From Bombyx mori (lineage: Eukaryota; Arthropoda; Insecta; Lepidoptera; Bombycidae): a stretch of 64,000 nucleotides of DNA. The stretch covers positions 5,394,001 through 5,458,000 of the forward strand of contig NC_085124.1 in NCBI RefSeq assembly GCF_030269925.1, written 5' to 3'. Each line of letters opens with the position of its first letter. Position 1 is the stretch's first letter. Positions 21,686 to 32,634 of the stretch are shown here, one piece after another. The translations under genes were made by a program, and so were the position numbers. The notes under the pieces are model-generated. The model was given only the letters and a program-made list of their open reading frames with translations. It had not been told where the DNA came from and ran no database searches.

Positions 21686-21834
21686 TTGCTGAAATCGATG
21701 AGGTCTCGATCGATCTCAGCTGTATTGCACCAAGCGACGGAGCCTAGGCACCCCGCGATCATGAGGGTCAGCATGAAGCACTTCCAATTACCTTCGCGGC
21801 GTAACACTCCTCCCAAACTCTGCTGTCGTGGACG
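21686..21834 (-). CDS. TMEM151: TMEM151-like membrane protein, exon A (first transmembrane helix)
   Basis: This is a 149-bp internal exon. A pyrimidine-rich acceptor ending TTCCTTCACAG precedes it and the consensus donor GTAAGT follows, with phase 0 in and phase 2 out. All 49 codons are open. They read RPRQQSLGGVLRREGNWKC, then a hydrophobic helix FMLTLMIAGCLGSVAWC, then an acidic stretch NTAEIDRDL. The QQSL..L.RE..WKC..LTL.I.GCLG.VAWC pattern is the N-terminal signature of TMEM151 proteins. Basic residues before the helix suggest the N-terminus is cytoplasmic. The family has two membrane helices; vertebrate TMEM151A is neuronal and linked to paroxysmal kinesigenic dyskinesia, but its biochemical role is not established. 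The leftover AA joins the first base of exon B to make a lysine codon. GC content is well above the flanking intron. Confidence 0.93.
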
Positions 21835-21909
21835 CTGTGAAGGAAAACGTAATAATTATATCACGCTACGGTGAAAATTTTAGAACAAGATATGAAATCA
21901 TATCACTAC

Positions 21910-22021
21910 ATAGTATTTTTTTTTATTGCTTAGATGGGTGGACGAGCTCACAGCCCACCTGGTGTTAAGTGGTTTCTGGAGCCCATAGACATCTACAACG
22001 TAAATGCGCCACCCACCTCGA
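21910..22021 (-). mobile_element. Bm1 SINE, 3' fragment
   Basis: From the reversed tail (ttttttttattgcttag) to gccacccacctcg; the rest of the body is missing where Helitron-like sequence begins. Confidence 0.88.
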
Positions 22022-22520
22022 AAACAAATATAAACAAGTATAAAACAAAGTCGCTTTCTCTGTCCCTATATCCCTATGTATGCCGAACGAGAGGGCTGGT
22101 GGTCGTGGCGCCGACGACCGCCAGTCCGGCGTCCCGAGAGGGAGGGTGATGGGAGAGATGTGCTCTGCACTAAGCGCTTCACTTTCCTCCCTTTGCCTTT
22201 TCATGAGCTCTGTCTCATGCGAGGTTTGGAAGCTGGTTGTTGAGCGACAGGAGGTTTTAGTCGGTTCGACTCCGACATGCCCCGCCCTCCATCCCCAGTG
22301 AAGGGCGGAAGTCCGGCGATTTCTCCCTGAACAAAAAAAAATAAAATATCCCCATGTATGCTTAATTCTTTAAAACTACGCACCGGATTTTGATGCGGTT
22401 TTTTTAAATATATAGAGTGATTGAAGAGAAAGGTTTATATGTATAATAACATCCATTAAATAGTGGAGAAATCAATAATAAATTACAGTTTCCGAAGTGA
22501 AACGAGGGCGGGTCGCTAGT
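22022..22520 (+). mobile_element. Helitron-like element split by a LINE insertion
   Basis: The pieces 22022-22082 and 22346-22520 belong together. The right piece ends cgagggcgggtcgctag before a T, the same 3' end as the Helitron at 63451 read in reverse. The 5' end with TCTATACT is missing. A 15-bp target duplication (one mismatch) marks the LINE insertion inside it. Confidence 0.7.
22083..22345 (+). mobile_element. R1-clade LINE, 3' UTR only
   Basis: This is nearly identical to the 3' UTR of the 8871-10516 element, from tatgccgaacgagagggct to a poly(A). It is flanked by atatccctatgtatg (22068-22082) and atatccccatgtatg (22346-22360), the target duplication. It contains tagtcggttcgactccga, which resembles a tRNA T-arm/B box. 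Extreme 5' truncation left only the UTR. Confidence 0.88.
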
Positions 22521-22675
22521 GTAAAATAGACTGAAGAAATATTATATTATAACTTCAGGCGCCTAGTGTCAATTAGTTTCCGGAATTCATGAGTATCATA
22601 ACATAATCAACTTATTTTCAATAAAAGTTTTTTTCCATAATTTTTTTCCATTCCTACTCGTCTATTGGTTTTTTT

Positions 22676-22900
22676 TGCTTAGATGGGTGGAAGTGCTCAC
22701 AGCCCACCTGGTATTAAGTGGTTACTGGAGCCCATAGACATCTACGATGTAAATGCGCCACCCACCTTGAGATATAAGTCCTAAGGTCTCAGTATGGTTA
22801 CAACGGCTGCTCCAACCGAAACGCATTACTGCTTTACGGCAGAAATAGGCGGGGTGGTGGTACCTACCCCTGCGGACTCACAATAGGTCCTACCACCAGT
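22676..22900 (-). mobile_element. Bm1 SINE, body without head
   Basis: From ttttttttgcttagatgggtgg to ggtcctaccaccagta; about 225 bp, with a small deletion at gctgctccaaccgaaacg. Confidence 0.9.
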
Positions 22901-24159
22901 AAAAAAAGTTGGATACCTTAAAGTTGCTGAAAACCTTGTTTAATTTAATGAAAATTTCAAAAGAGTCTTTCGTGGTACACTTATTACTCAACCTTGTCGG
23001 AAAAATATTCACACCGGCATTTGAAATCGGGTATTCAAATAATCTAAAACAGGCACGCGATCTTATCAGAATTACAAAATACCGAAAGAAAAATATGTTA
23101 CAGTATAAATATTCTATGAAAATGGAAAAGAAAAAGTGGATTAATAAGGAAAATCGGTCGGCTTCAAAATAACTTCATCGAAGTGTGAAGAAAGCGTTTG
23201 GATGTGTTTGTTTGGTAGGAGTACCTTTACAGGGAGGCCCGATCGAGCGATTGGTCCCTTGCTGTTTACATTGCCCTAATAATTTCACCGTGACCCGCGC
23301 TCGGTCACCAAATATTTTCCCAACTAATTAAACACTTTCCTAATTTACTATATTGCTACGGTCGGGACGACAATTTGGCGTTCCTTTTAATAGTTCAATT
23401 TAGATAATTAGAACTAATTTTATTTCAAAGCAAACTACTAAGACCCTTTTTCTCTCTTTATATTATTTCTTATTATAGATATAAATTATAAAAAAATATG
23501 TGATTACATAGTTGAAAAAAACAACTGAATTAAGTTCATTTTGTCTAATTATTAAGAGCTTAAATAAAGAGAATCGGATTTATTCGATATTTCGCACAGT
23601 ACGGGTTTTAGTAGACTCTTTAGTATGAAAAAAAATTATATTTTGAACTCTGTTCAACCGTGTCGGGTTCTATAAGGAACATACACACATCGACTAAATG
23701 TAATCTAGTAAGAGTAATTGCTAATAAGTGCGCAACATAATCATTCTCGTACGCTAAACTTTGAAACTGCACTCAGAAACGCAATATACACGTAAAGAAA
23801 AACCTTTATCATTTAAAACTCTTTAGTTTTTAAAAAGGATTTTTCTTCCGTGTCGTTCAGTATCATGGAGGGTTTTTCATTGAGTAAAAAGAGAGTTCTG
23901 TTTAATTTATTAATATTGTTTAATTTTTAATATTAATTTTAAAAGAGATTAAGGCCTTTAAGTGTTGTTTTCTTATTATATAACAGAAAACCCAATTAAG
24001 TCCTTTATTGTTTATTCATTTTGAAATACTCCATATTATTATTATATGTATACATATAAGCTTTTCGTTCAATTTGAGATTCACTGACCTATTATACCCG
24101 TAACCGGATAATAAAAACTGTAAGCTCCTGCGCTTATTGTATGGCTTTTATTATTTTAA
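22901..24159. other. Unassigned AT-rich sequence
   Basis: An 87-codon lysine-rich open frame (22909-23172) has no recognised motif or splice context. Nothing else is seen. Confidence 0.45.
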
Positions 24160-24445
24160 CGGCCGTCAGATGTAGTGGTAAGTGACATGGTCACTACACA
24201 AGGGGGTCGCGGGTTCGAATTCCGCCAAGGGAAGATATTTGTATGATAAATATAAATGTCTTTTCCAGGGTTATGGATGTATATTAAATATGTGTATGTG
24301 TATAATAAAAATCTTATATTTATATCCGTTATCTGGTACCTGTAACAAAAGTTCTTTACAAACTTATCACGGGACCAGTTAACGCGGCGTGACTGTTTGT
24401 AAATATTTATTTATTATTTATTATTATTATTTATTATTTATTTTA
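24160..24445 (+). mobile_element. Second tRNA-derived SINE family
   Basis: The head (ccgtcagatgtagtggtaag, then cgcgggttcgaattcc) has an A box near 24169-24182 and a B box at 24211-24223. It is unlike Bm1. The body ends gttaacgcggcgtgactg and the tail is (TTATT/TTA)n to about 24445. It is about 285 bp. The tRNA head is not followed by a tRNA-like 3' end, so it is not a gene. Confidence 0.82.
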
Positions 24446-24544
24446 TAAAAATTTTGGTAAATATAAATACACATGTATGTGTATTGTTTTTGTTTTAATT
24501 ACTAATAAATTCATAATTATCTATTTAGAAATGGATCTAATAAT

Positions 24545-24690
24545 TTAGACTATTTAGCTTGTATGTAAACACTTCAATCAGCTATATATGGCGAACGATC
24601 CAGCTCCGAAGGACCCCAAAGCACGTCATTACGGATCCTCTCGATCCATTAACGATACTTTTAGGCACCAGAATTATATATAATTTAATT
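24545..24690 (+). mobile_element. Jockey-like LINE C-terminal fragment
   Basis: The frame reads WRTIQLRRTPKHVITDPLDP, then LTILLG. This matches the C-terminus at 42490-42734, which reads KHVLSDPPGPLLVLLG. No other part of the LINE is present. Confidence 0.7.
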
Positions 24691-24758
24691 TTACATTTAA
24701 TACCATCTATTGGCGATATTCAAATAATTCTACCACATAGTGTAAGAGAACAATTATT

Positions 24759-25136
24759 GTAGGCGAAGTGTTAAGTTTCACAACCAAAATTTTTGTAGGC
24801 GAAGTGTTAAGTTTCACAACCACAATTTTCGTAGGCGAAGTGTTAAGTTTCACAACCACAATTTTCGTAGGCGAAGTGTTAAGTTTCACAACCACAATTT
24901 TCGTAGGCGAAGTGTTAAGTTTCACAACCAAAATGTTTGTAGGCGAAGTGTTAAGTTTCACAACCAAAATGTTTGTAGGCGAAGTGTTAAGTTTCACAAC
25001 CACAATTTTCGTAGGCGAAGTGTTAAGTTTCACAACCAAAATTTTCGTAGGCGAAGTGTTAAGTTTCACAACCACAATTTTCCTAGGCGAAGTGTTAAGT
25101 TTCACAACCACAATTTTCGTAGGCGAAGTTTTAATG
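24759..25136. repeat. 36-bp minisatellite, 10.5 units
   Basis: Ten full units and a partial one, each gtaggcgaagtgttaagt followed by ttcacaacca and a variable aaattttt/caattttc ending. Because 36 is divisible by three and no frame has a stop, long frames exist on both strands (12-residue periods such as VGEVLSFTT and VKLNTSPTK). There is no evidence that either is translated. Confidence 0.95.
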
Positions 25137-25827
25137 ATAGTAAAGATCAACACAAACAAGAGTCGACGAATCGACGAAGATTGCGAAAAAGAATCAACGA
25201 AGAATGCAGACGCCGTGTCGTCGCGTCATATCAGTTGACCGTTGAACCCGTGTGTTAGCTAGTTTTATTTGAGTAACGATGCGCGTCGAAGAATCTAGAG
25301 TAGAAAAACATTCCAACAGAGATCGTTTATTTATTTATTTGCATTACCGTTTTCGAGACATTTTTCCATTCGCTGATATACGACACTATGACAAAAATAC
25401 TACATAGTTTCATAGGTTTAGAAATTCGACGAAACAATTATTTAGAAAGTAAAAAAAGATTTAAGTGAAATTATCAAACCGAAAATTTTACAGTTCGAAA
25501 TACTAAATTGAAAAAAAAAATCATTAAAGTAGTAGTTAGTACCTCTTGAGGGATCGCAAAAAGTTGGATCGTTAAAATTTGTTTCAAATTTGTTCTGATT
25601 CAGACGAGAACGAGGCATACTGATCAGGATAAAAAAAAAAAAACAAAATTCGAAGTGAAGCAAATTTCTGATAAAGTGAATCAGCGAAACCGGGTTGAAT
25701 ATTAATGTTTTGTTTATTCATAGAACTGTTATCGAAATCATGCTAGAATTTTACAATACGTTAATAAATATTATTTTAAAATTCTAATTTTAGCATTCTT
25801 ATTCTAATAGGTTATATAACGTACGAA
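25137..25827. other. Unassigned sequence
   Basis: Continuation of the flank of the minisatellite; no gene or repeat recognised. Confidence 0.45.
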
Positions 25828-25840
25828 ATTGCAGTTTAGA

Positions 25841-26246
25841 CTTTTTGGCGGGAACGTGAGGAGTGAAGTTGTGTGATTTGTTTTATTTTGTTTATTTAGT
25901 GTTTCTTTAGGTTTAAATGTGTAATAACGGTGGTTTATTAACTGTTTAGTATCTGTGGAAGTGCAAAAATGTCGGAAAATAAAACAAAACTGCTGGACGT
26001 AATTTCTCGGGATCCTCCAAAAAGTCCCCTGAAAAAGTCTCAGTAAAAGACCATCATTTTATTGAGATTATATTTCATCCCATATCATCTCATTTAATTT
26101 CATCCCAGTTGATTAATGTCTCAAATTAATCATCTTGATTTCATTTCACTCCATATTGTAATTTTTCATAAAATTAAGAATATAAATTAAGGCATGACTT
26201 AAAGGTCTTAGTTACCAGGTCATAAAATCCCTTAAAAATAATAATA
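25841..26246 (+). mobile_element. Short non-autonomous retroposon, copy 1
   Basis: About 405 bp, beginning ctttttggcgggaacgtgag and ending ccaggtcataaaatccctta plus an A-rich tail. It is flanked by attgcagtttaga (25828-25840) and attgccgtttaga (26247-26259), a 13-bp duplication with one mismatch. A 25-codon frame (MSENKTKLLDV...) lies at 25970-26047. A second copy is at 35274. It looks like a LINE 5' UTR and ORF start joined to a 3' UTR. Confidence 0.8.
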
Positions 26247-26259
26247 ATTGCCGTTTAGA

Positions 26260-26989
26260 ATAAAAACAGTTCTTAATTATTTGTATCAAATAAAATATGC
26301 ATTTCTGCCAACGAAGTGCCAATTTTTCTTCTTGAAAAAGTCAGATGTCTGGGAGTCATAAACTCTTCAAAAGCATTTTATGCTCCTGCCTATCGGGTAT
26401 TGAATTTATCCCTGCCAAAAAGTTATCCAAACTTTGGAAAAGTAGAAATCTGCCGGCGCAAAGTCTGGTGAGTCCGATGGATAACGCAAAACTTCCAACC
26501 CTAGCTCTCGTCTTGTAGCTTTGAGATCCAAAATTAACTTATACAAATATTTTACATTTATTAATCCACAGCAAATTTTCAACGAAACTTTGAGGATACG
26601 ATGGTAATAACACCGTTTCAGTCGAAGGTCGTCTGACGTAAACTTTCTAATCGTTTTTCAGAGTTGTCAGTTGGAAACAGCACTTTTATTACTCCAGTAT
26701 TTTGACTATCATGAATTCTAAACTATATAGATAATTAAATCTTAAGACTTTTGTGGAATGCATCACTTAATGAAATATGAAAAATGATTCACCCAAGAAA
26801 AGCTTAAATTATGCAAAGAAATGCAATTCATTCAAGTCCGTTTCACGGGGATTGAGTCATTACAAAAGTTTATTCCAGTCGCTGGGTTGGCACATTTTGA
26901 GTTACCTTTTTATGTTTTAAACATAAATTTTAGGTATTTTATGCATTTCAAAGATAAAGGTGAAGATTTTTTTTGTCAACTTCGAAAGG
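26260..26989. other. Unassigned sequence
   Basis: No gene or known repeat recognised. Confidence 0.45.
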
Positions 26990-27430
26990 AGTATTTTTTT
27001 TTTATTGCCCTTGTAGGCAGACGAGCTTACGGCTCACCTGATGGTGAGCTGTTACCGTCGCCCATGGACTTCAGCAATGCCAAGGAAAGAGCCAAGCCGC
27101 TGGCTACCGTTAAGTGCTCCCAACAAGCCTTGCTCCACAAGAAGAACATGTCATAGCGCTCGGGAAACACCGTGGAGGGGAGCTCATTCCAAAGTCGGAT
27201 GGTACGTGGCAAAAAACAAATCTCTGAAAACGCACTGTGAATGACTGCAGTGGCTCCAGGTAGTATGCATGAACCCTACTCCGAATAAATGGTTTGAATT
27301 AAAAAAAGTCCATGTAAGAACATGCAGTTTGAAGTGAGAAACTACTACCAACGCCATTATGTGCCTTGTGTGGATAGAGGAATTACGACTATCCTGCTTA
27401 TTTCTCACAGCCTAAGAGATTGACCTTGTA
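26990..27430 (-). mobile_element. LINE 3' end with coding remnant (RLWNELP family)
   Basis: A reversed poly(A) and UTR (27000-27110) follow a minus-strand C-terminus, MPRTIRLWNELPSTVFPERY (27212 downwards). Upstream remnants in shifted frames (SQCVFRDLFFATYHP) extend to about 27430. The xxLWNxLP motif near the end is typical of Jockey/CR1-superfamily LINE proteins. The frame is broken. Confidence 0.82.
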
Positions 27431-27439
27431 TTTCGAGAT

Positions 27440-27515
27440 AAACTTATTTATTTACCAGTTAACGAAATTAAGACCCACCTAGCGTTAAGTGGCTACCGGA
27501 ACCCATAGACATTTT
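27440..27515 (-). mobile_element. Bm1 fragment, decayed
   Basis: aagacccacctagcgttaag and ggctaccggaacccatagac match the 3' part of Bm1. Confidence 0.65.
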
Positions 27516-27879
27516 ATGATTTTATGTGTTATCATACGATGTAATTTCTTTACGAAATTTCGCGAGCCTTTATCACGTACGTATTTAATTAGAAAAAGTA
27601 GTCGTTAGCAGGATAAGAGGCGTTAAAGCCACAATGACCTCTGCCGTTTAGTGGCATTCACGCTGTGATGTCCATATTTACTAATTACTATTTTATACCA
27701 GACAGGCCGAAAGCTTATCTGCTCATTTACAAAAGATCGTTTCGCTGTTGCTCATAAGTAGTGCCGTAATTGAATCGGAGAAAACAAACATAACTATAAA
27801 TTAAGAAATCTGTAACTCACTTTTTTGTAAAAAACAATATAAGTTTTTTCTTATCCGACCACAACCGGGCAACGCAAAG
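27516..27879. other. Unassigned sequence
   Basis: Nothing recognised. Confidence 0.5.
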
Positions 27880-28400
27880 CCGCCATCTCCTGGCCTCATT
27901 CTCCATGCTTTTAGGTCTCTCAAACACCGGTCACCATCCAAGAGTTCGACGAGCGAACTAACCCACAAACACAGCCCACTGAGTTTCTCGCCGGATCTTC
28001 TCAGTGGGTTGTAGATCCGGTGGTAGATTCTGCGAAGCACTACTTTTGCTAGCGTTTTTTTTTATTGCTTAGACGAGCTCACAGCCCACCTGGTGTTAAG
28101 TGGTTACTGGAGCCCATAGACATCTACAAAGTAAATGCGCCACCCACCTCGAGATATAAGTTCTAAGATCTCAGTATAGTTACAACGGCTACCCCACCCT
28201 TCGAACCGAAACGCATTACTGCTTCACGGCGGAAATAGGCGGGGTGGTGGTACCTACCCGTGCGGATTCCCAAGAGGTCCTACCACCAGTGAAAAGCGTT
28301 AGCAAATTCTTTCAGGCTAAGCCCGTGAGCTCACCTTTTCGTCCGGGCGTAGCTGGAATACCCTCTTAAGCTACCAACGAATAGGTAGGGGGAAAAAATG
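27880..28400 (+). mobile_element. Jockey-like LINE 3' UTR interrupted by Bm1
   Basis: Plus-strand UTR with the hairpin cccactgag...ctcagtggg (27982-28015 region) and cttttgctagcg at the break, resuming with agcgttagcaaattc after the SINE and ending near a poly(A)-like gggggaaaaaa. The short agcgtt overlap is the likely duplication. Confidence 0.75.
28053..28292 (-). mobile_element. Bm1 SINE inserted in a LINE UTR
   Basis: From tttttttttattgcttag to gaggtcctaccaccagt; close to the family consensus. Confidence 0.92.
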
Positions 28401-29040
28401 ATAGAAGCTTTTATAAAAGGCGACGTAAATCCGGATAAAAGTTAAAAATCAAAATACGTAATAATAAATTGGCCAAATTTTAATCTAAAACAAGAACAGG
28501 CCCCTGTCAATCACAATCGTTTGTTAATTAATTTGTATCTTCAAGTCAATCTGAGTTGCGAACTCCTGAGTAGTCTTCAAGATTGCGAAATAGTTTTTGA
28601 AATAACTTCGTTTTAATTATTGTACTTACTATATAAACATAATAAAATTAAAATATGTTTCGTATTAAAGACGGATAGTGGGTATAACGTGGCATTAATC
28701 AGTGCAAGCTGTTGTAACATGTGATAAATTCATCCTAGATCGGACAGTTATATTGTTCATATTAATTATTGCATTTTCCTTCGACAGTAACGCTTAGCGC
28801 GTTGTCTTTCTTCATTCACGCTGTCGTAGCAAGGATTACCGTAATGACCAACAAAAGGACCGAACAAAAGCCTTCTGTGACATAAACTGTGCATCCGGTG
28901 ACCAAGACGTATTGTAATACGAGCCGTGCTCCAGAAAGGAACCCATTTGTCAGGGCTTTGAACAACAATACAATAAGACAAACGTACGCTTCGTAATTTT
29001 ATAGTTTAGTTAGTACATGAGAAACAGAATACTGAATCTA
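28401..29040. other. Unassigned sequence with one open frame
   Basis: A 71-codon minus frame (28766-28981) contains HRMHSLCHRRLLFGPFVGHY and is compositionally coding-like, but I recognise no family and no splice sites. A LINE remnant is possible. Confidence 0.35.
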
Positions 29041-29042
29041 GT

Positions 29043-29246
29043 TTTTTATTTATTTATTGCTTAGATAAGCGGACGAGCTCACGGCCCACCTGGTGTTGCG
29101 TAGCTACCGGAACCCATAGACATCTACAACGTAAATGCCGCCACCACCGAGCAGTATAGTACAACGGCTGCCCCACCCTTCAAACCGAAACGCATTACTG
29201 CTTCACGGCAGAAATAGGCAGGGTGGTGTTACCTACCCGTGCGGAC
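29043..29246 (-). mobile_element. Outer Bm1 SINE, left part
   Basis: Runs from tttatttattgcttag to ctacccgtgcggac, where a second Bm1 begins. Its last bases (gacgtcctaccactagta) reappear at about 29705-29724. Confidence 0.88.
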
Positions 29247-29695
29247 TTTTTTTTTTTATTGCTTAGATGAGTGGACGAGCTCACAGCCCACCTGGTGTTA
29301 AGTGGTTACTGGAGCCCATAGACATCTACAACGTAAATGCGCCACCCACCTTGAGATATAAGTTCTAAGGTCTCAATTATAGTTACAACGGCTGCCCCAC
29401 CCTTCAAAACGAAACGCATTACTGCTTCACGGCAGAAATAGGCAGGGTGGTGGTACTTACCCGTGCGGACTCACAAGAGGTCCTACCACCAGTAATTACG
29501 CAAATTATAATTTTGCGGGTTTCATTTTTATTACACGATGTTATTCCTTCACCGTGGAAATCAATCGTGAACATTTGTTGAGTACGTATTTCATTAGAAA
29601 AATTGGTACCCGCCTGCGGGATTCGAACACCGGTGCATCGCTCAACACGAATGCACCGGACGTCTTATCTGTTAGGCCACGACGACTTCAAAGAC
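29247..29695 (-). mobile_element. Full-length Bm1 SINE nested in a Bm1
   Basis: The minus strand carries the tRNA-like head (reverse of aggccacgacgactt at about 29675-29690), B box (ggattcgaacacc), linker, body and tail. It split an older Bm1. Confidence 0.93.
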
Positions 29696-29734
29696 CAGAC
29701 TGACCAGACGTCCTACCACTAGTAAAAGTTAGCG

Positions 29735-30220
29735 CAAAAATCGCTTTAATATAGATTCTTCTGGTCTAAGTACATGAAGATGCTTGACAAAAACACCTTT
29801 GATGTGTGCAAATAATGTTTAAGAGCACATTAAGTTAAATGACGCATTTACGCCGAAATTATATAATATTTAAACTATGAAAAAATAAAAAAAGGTACAA
29901 TAATTCGAAGGAGAGATTTGTCAAAGAAATATTTATACGCATCGTTTCACATTGACGCCTACAGAATTCGGAGGTACAGGACCGATCTCATTAACCGAAT
30001 TAAATGCGGTACTTCGCCCCTTTCTCACTCAACAGCCACAAAGGACTTTCCACTACATAATTCTTGAGATAACTTTGAACCGCTTTGAATCTCCGGCTAT
30101 AAATAAGTATTCGCTTTTGTGAATTATATTTTGAGAGTTGTTCTGTTAATTTAATTGTCCATACTACCATATCTCGTAATGATTGAAATTGTTTTAATTG
30201 GTCAAAAAATTTATGGTGCC
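29735..30220. other. Unassigned sequence
   Basis: Nothing recognised. Confidence 0.5.
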
Positions 30221-30440
30221 TGTAGCAAAAAAATCAACGTGGTATGGACATGTGATGCGTAGAGAGAAGATGCTTGTGACTAGGAGATGTATGAAAATGG
30301 TAGTGCAAAGTAGAGGGGAAGAGGTCGACCGAAAAATACATGGATGGAGTGTGTGAATGACGATATGAGAGAGAGAGAGAGGAATAAGAGTTGAGATGAC
30401 GACCCCACCTAGTGGGATAAGGTGGAGAAAAAAAAAAAGA
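30221..30440 (+). mobile_element. RTE-like LINE C-terminal remnant
   Basis: The frame WYGHVMRREKMLVTRR and later a ccccacctagtgggataaggtgg end followed by A-rich gaagaa tail are typical of RTE-like 3' ends in Lepidoptera. A (GA)n run is at 30366-30383. Several stops break it. Confidence 0.7.
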
Positions 30441-30597
30441 AGAATACTACTGTCAACTTTAAGACGAATTCAATTTAAATATAATTGAATTTGGAATGGC
30501 AGACATACCACCATGCATAGCTTAATCGCTTTACAACTGAACTAGGAAAATAAATATAGTCTTTTAATCTTAACTTTTCGTCAATATAGAAATATAC

Positions 30598-30718
30598 ATT
30601 TTTTTATTGCCCGTGCAAGCAGACGAGCATACGGCCCACCTGATGGTAAGTGGTTACCGTCGCTCATGGACGTCAGCAATGCCACGGACAGAGCCAAGCC
30701 GCTGCGTACCGCTAAAGA
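30598..30718 (-). mobile_element. LINE 3' UTR fragment (RLWNELP family)
   Basis: Reversed poly(A), attgcccgtgcaagcagacg, and gccaagccgctgcgtacc; matches 17531-17665. Confidence 0.8.
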
Positions 30719-31318
30719 TACGAATAAATCGATTTAATAATACAAACAGTCGGAATAATAAATTAATTAATCGCATGCAATCAATTAGCATTAGTTTCCT
30801 TCACAAGTTGCGCCATTACGCAAATAGATCAAACTCTCTGAAGACATTCAAAAGCAAATTGAGCTCTATTAACATTCGTTCTGTGTCTATATATGTATGT
30901 AAGAAGGTATTAGTAACACATCGCCCACGAGGTCGTGCGATGCTTTATGCCATAATATTAATCAATCATGTCTAACAAAACCGTGTTCATACAATTTTCT
31001 TTTTAAAACGTGTTTCATTAAATATATATTTTTTAATTGCTCGTAGAAGTTTTAAATATTATTAATTGTATCAATACAAAAAGTGTTGATTTGGCATTTA
31101 GGAAAATATCAACATGTAAATTGTACTATTATTATTTATAGTTTATTTCAGTTTTTTTTTAAACCATAACATTTTGTTAGTAAGAATTACTTGTAATCTA
31201 TGTTAGTAATTTAAAAATCTAACACGTAACTATCAGACATATATTATAATATAATCATTACATTTTATTTTTTCTTGCAAGTGCCTGCTCCTAAGGCTAT
31301 TAATCAGCAGTCCCTCGA
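30719..31318. other. Unassigned sequence
   Basis: An open frame continues from the LINE fragment to 30975 but has no motif; nothing else. Confidence 0.45.
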
Positions 31319-31476
31319 TTAGTGCGAGTTATTTCACGTTCTCGATAACGTAAAAGTGAAGCTAAATTTGTATGGAGATGGAACCTTTGCCTACGTATGC
31401 CGCTAGGGGCGCTGTTCCAACTTCAAACAAATTTGAGCTAACTTTTACGCTATCGAGATAGATAAACTCACACTAA
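31319..31476. mobile_element. MITE with 50-bp inverted ends
   Basis: Left ttagtgcgagttatt...aagctaaatttg (31319-31370) and right caaatttgagctaac...actcacactaa (31428-31476) are imperfect inverted repeats of about 50 bp around a 57-bp core with ccgctaggggcgctg. No coding capacity. The transposase source is unknown. Confidence 0.82.
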
Positions 31477-32127
31477 GCATATTATAGAAGACTGTTGCCA
31501 CTGTCCCGCACTCGACGCAATAGCGATGCACTTCTCTTCCGCATTATTGCAAAGAAGTCATCGGTGTGAGATTTTGTATGTATATGATTTTGTAGGTGTC
31601 TGTTATTGCAATTTCGATAAAAAATTCAGCCAAAAAAAAATCGGTTTCGTGACCCAGGATTGACAATGTCGAAATTTGTGTTAAACGCGCTTAAAATTCA
31701 TGTCACGTATTTCGGAGAGGCGCTCTTCTCATGTCTGCCCTCGTCTGTGTGTTTAATCAGCTCGGATCTTGTACAAATACATCCGTGTAAAGTTTCTGTA
31801 ATATTAATCGTATTATTGTGATGTGACTTTCTCAATTTTAGAATTAGGTATACACACTAATTCTAGCCGGTTTTGAAAATATATAATAATCATAATTTAT
31901 TTATTTCTCTCTTAAAATTATAGTATAAATACAAATAGATATTAACCTTATAATTGATTTTGTAAGCCTTTGAAAGAGCTCAAGTCTGTAATAGGTTCAA
32001 AGACCTGTATTACTGATCTCCAGGCTCCCTCCTTCGTAACATAGATTAAGTTAGGTTAAGTTGTGAACAGATGCTGTGGACTAGTATTGAGAGATCATTA
32101 GGTGTTATCATATAAGAAGGTCATTAT
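31477..32127. other. Unassigned sequence
   Basis: AT-rich, nothing recognised. Confidence 0.5.
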
Positions 32128-32136
32128 GTGTGTGTG

Positions 32137-32173
<37 letters not shown>

Positions 32174-32190
32174 GCGCATGCATGCATGTT
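32128..32190. repeat. (GTGC)n microsatellite
   Basis: Tandem gtgt/gtgc then gcgc and atgc units. Confidence 0.92.
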
Positions 32191-32633
32191 GTATTGTGTA
32201 TGTGTGAGTATCTGCATCTATGTGTGTTCTTTATTACTCTTACATAGGTATGAGTATTTAATTGATATGAAATGTTTTTTATGATACTTTTTAAATTCTG
32301 TACCTAACATAGTTTTTTATGTAATTTTTCCGATCAAAAATAATGCGTTTCAATATGAAGATTGGAATAACTGTTCCTGGAACTGGAATACCACTTCAAA
32401 TTTCAATCTCAAAGTGAGTGGCGACATCCACTTTTGTGATCGCTATGAATTCCGAAAACCATTTAACACCAGGTCGTATATTTAATACAATATCTACTAC
32501 AAATATACATCAACGGTCCATAAAATATATACATTAATTTTAGTTAATTGTTATTGAAAAGGCTGAGCAAATAATATTCAAATTCTACGACTCGCAAAAC
32601 CGAACCTTACATACGATGCAAATTTATTTGTCA
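32191..32633. other. Unassigned sequence
   Basis: No supported feature. Confidence 0.5.
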
Positions 32634-32634
32634 C

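Noticed and set aside
24759..25136. Regular direct repeats as a CRISPR array
   Set aside because: Units are head to tail without unique spacers, and the genome is an insect's.
24707..25238. 150-codon frames on both strands as proteins
   Set aside because: They are consequences of a stop-free 36-bp repeat.
32102..32284. 60-codon cysteine-rich frame (repeats of CVRA)
   Set aside because: It is translation of the GTGC microsatellite.
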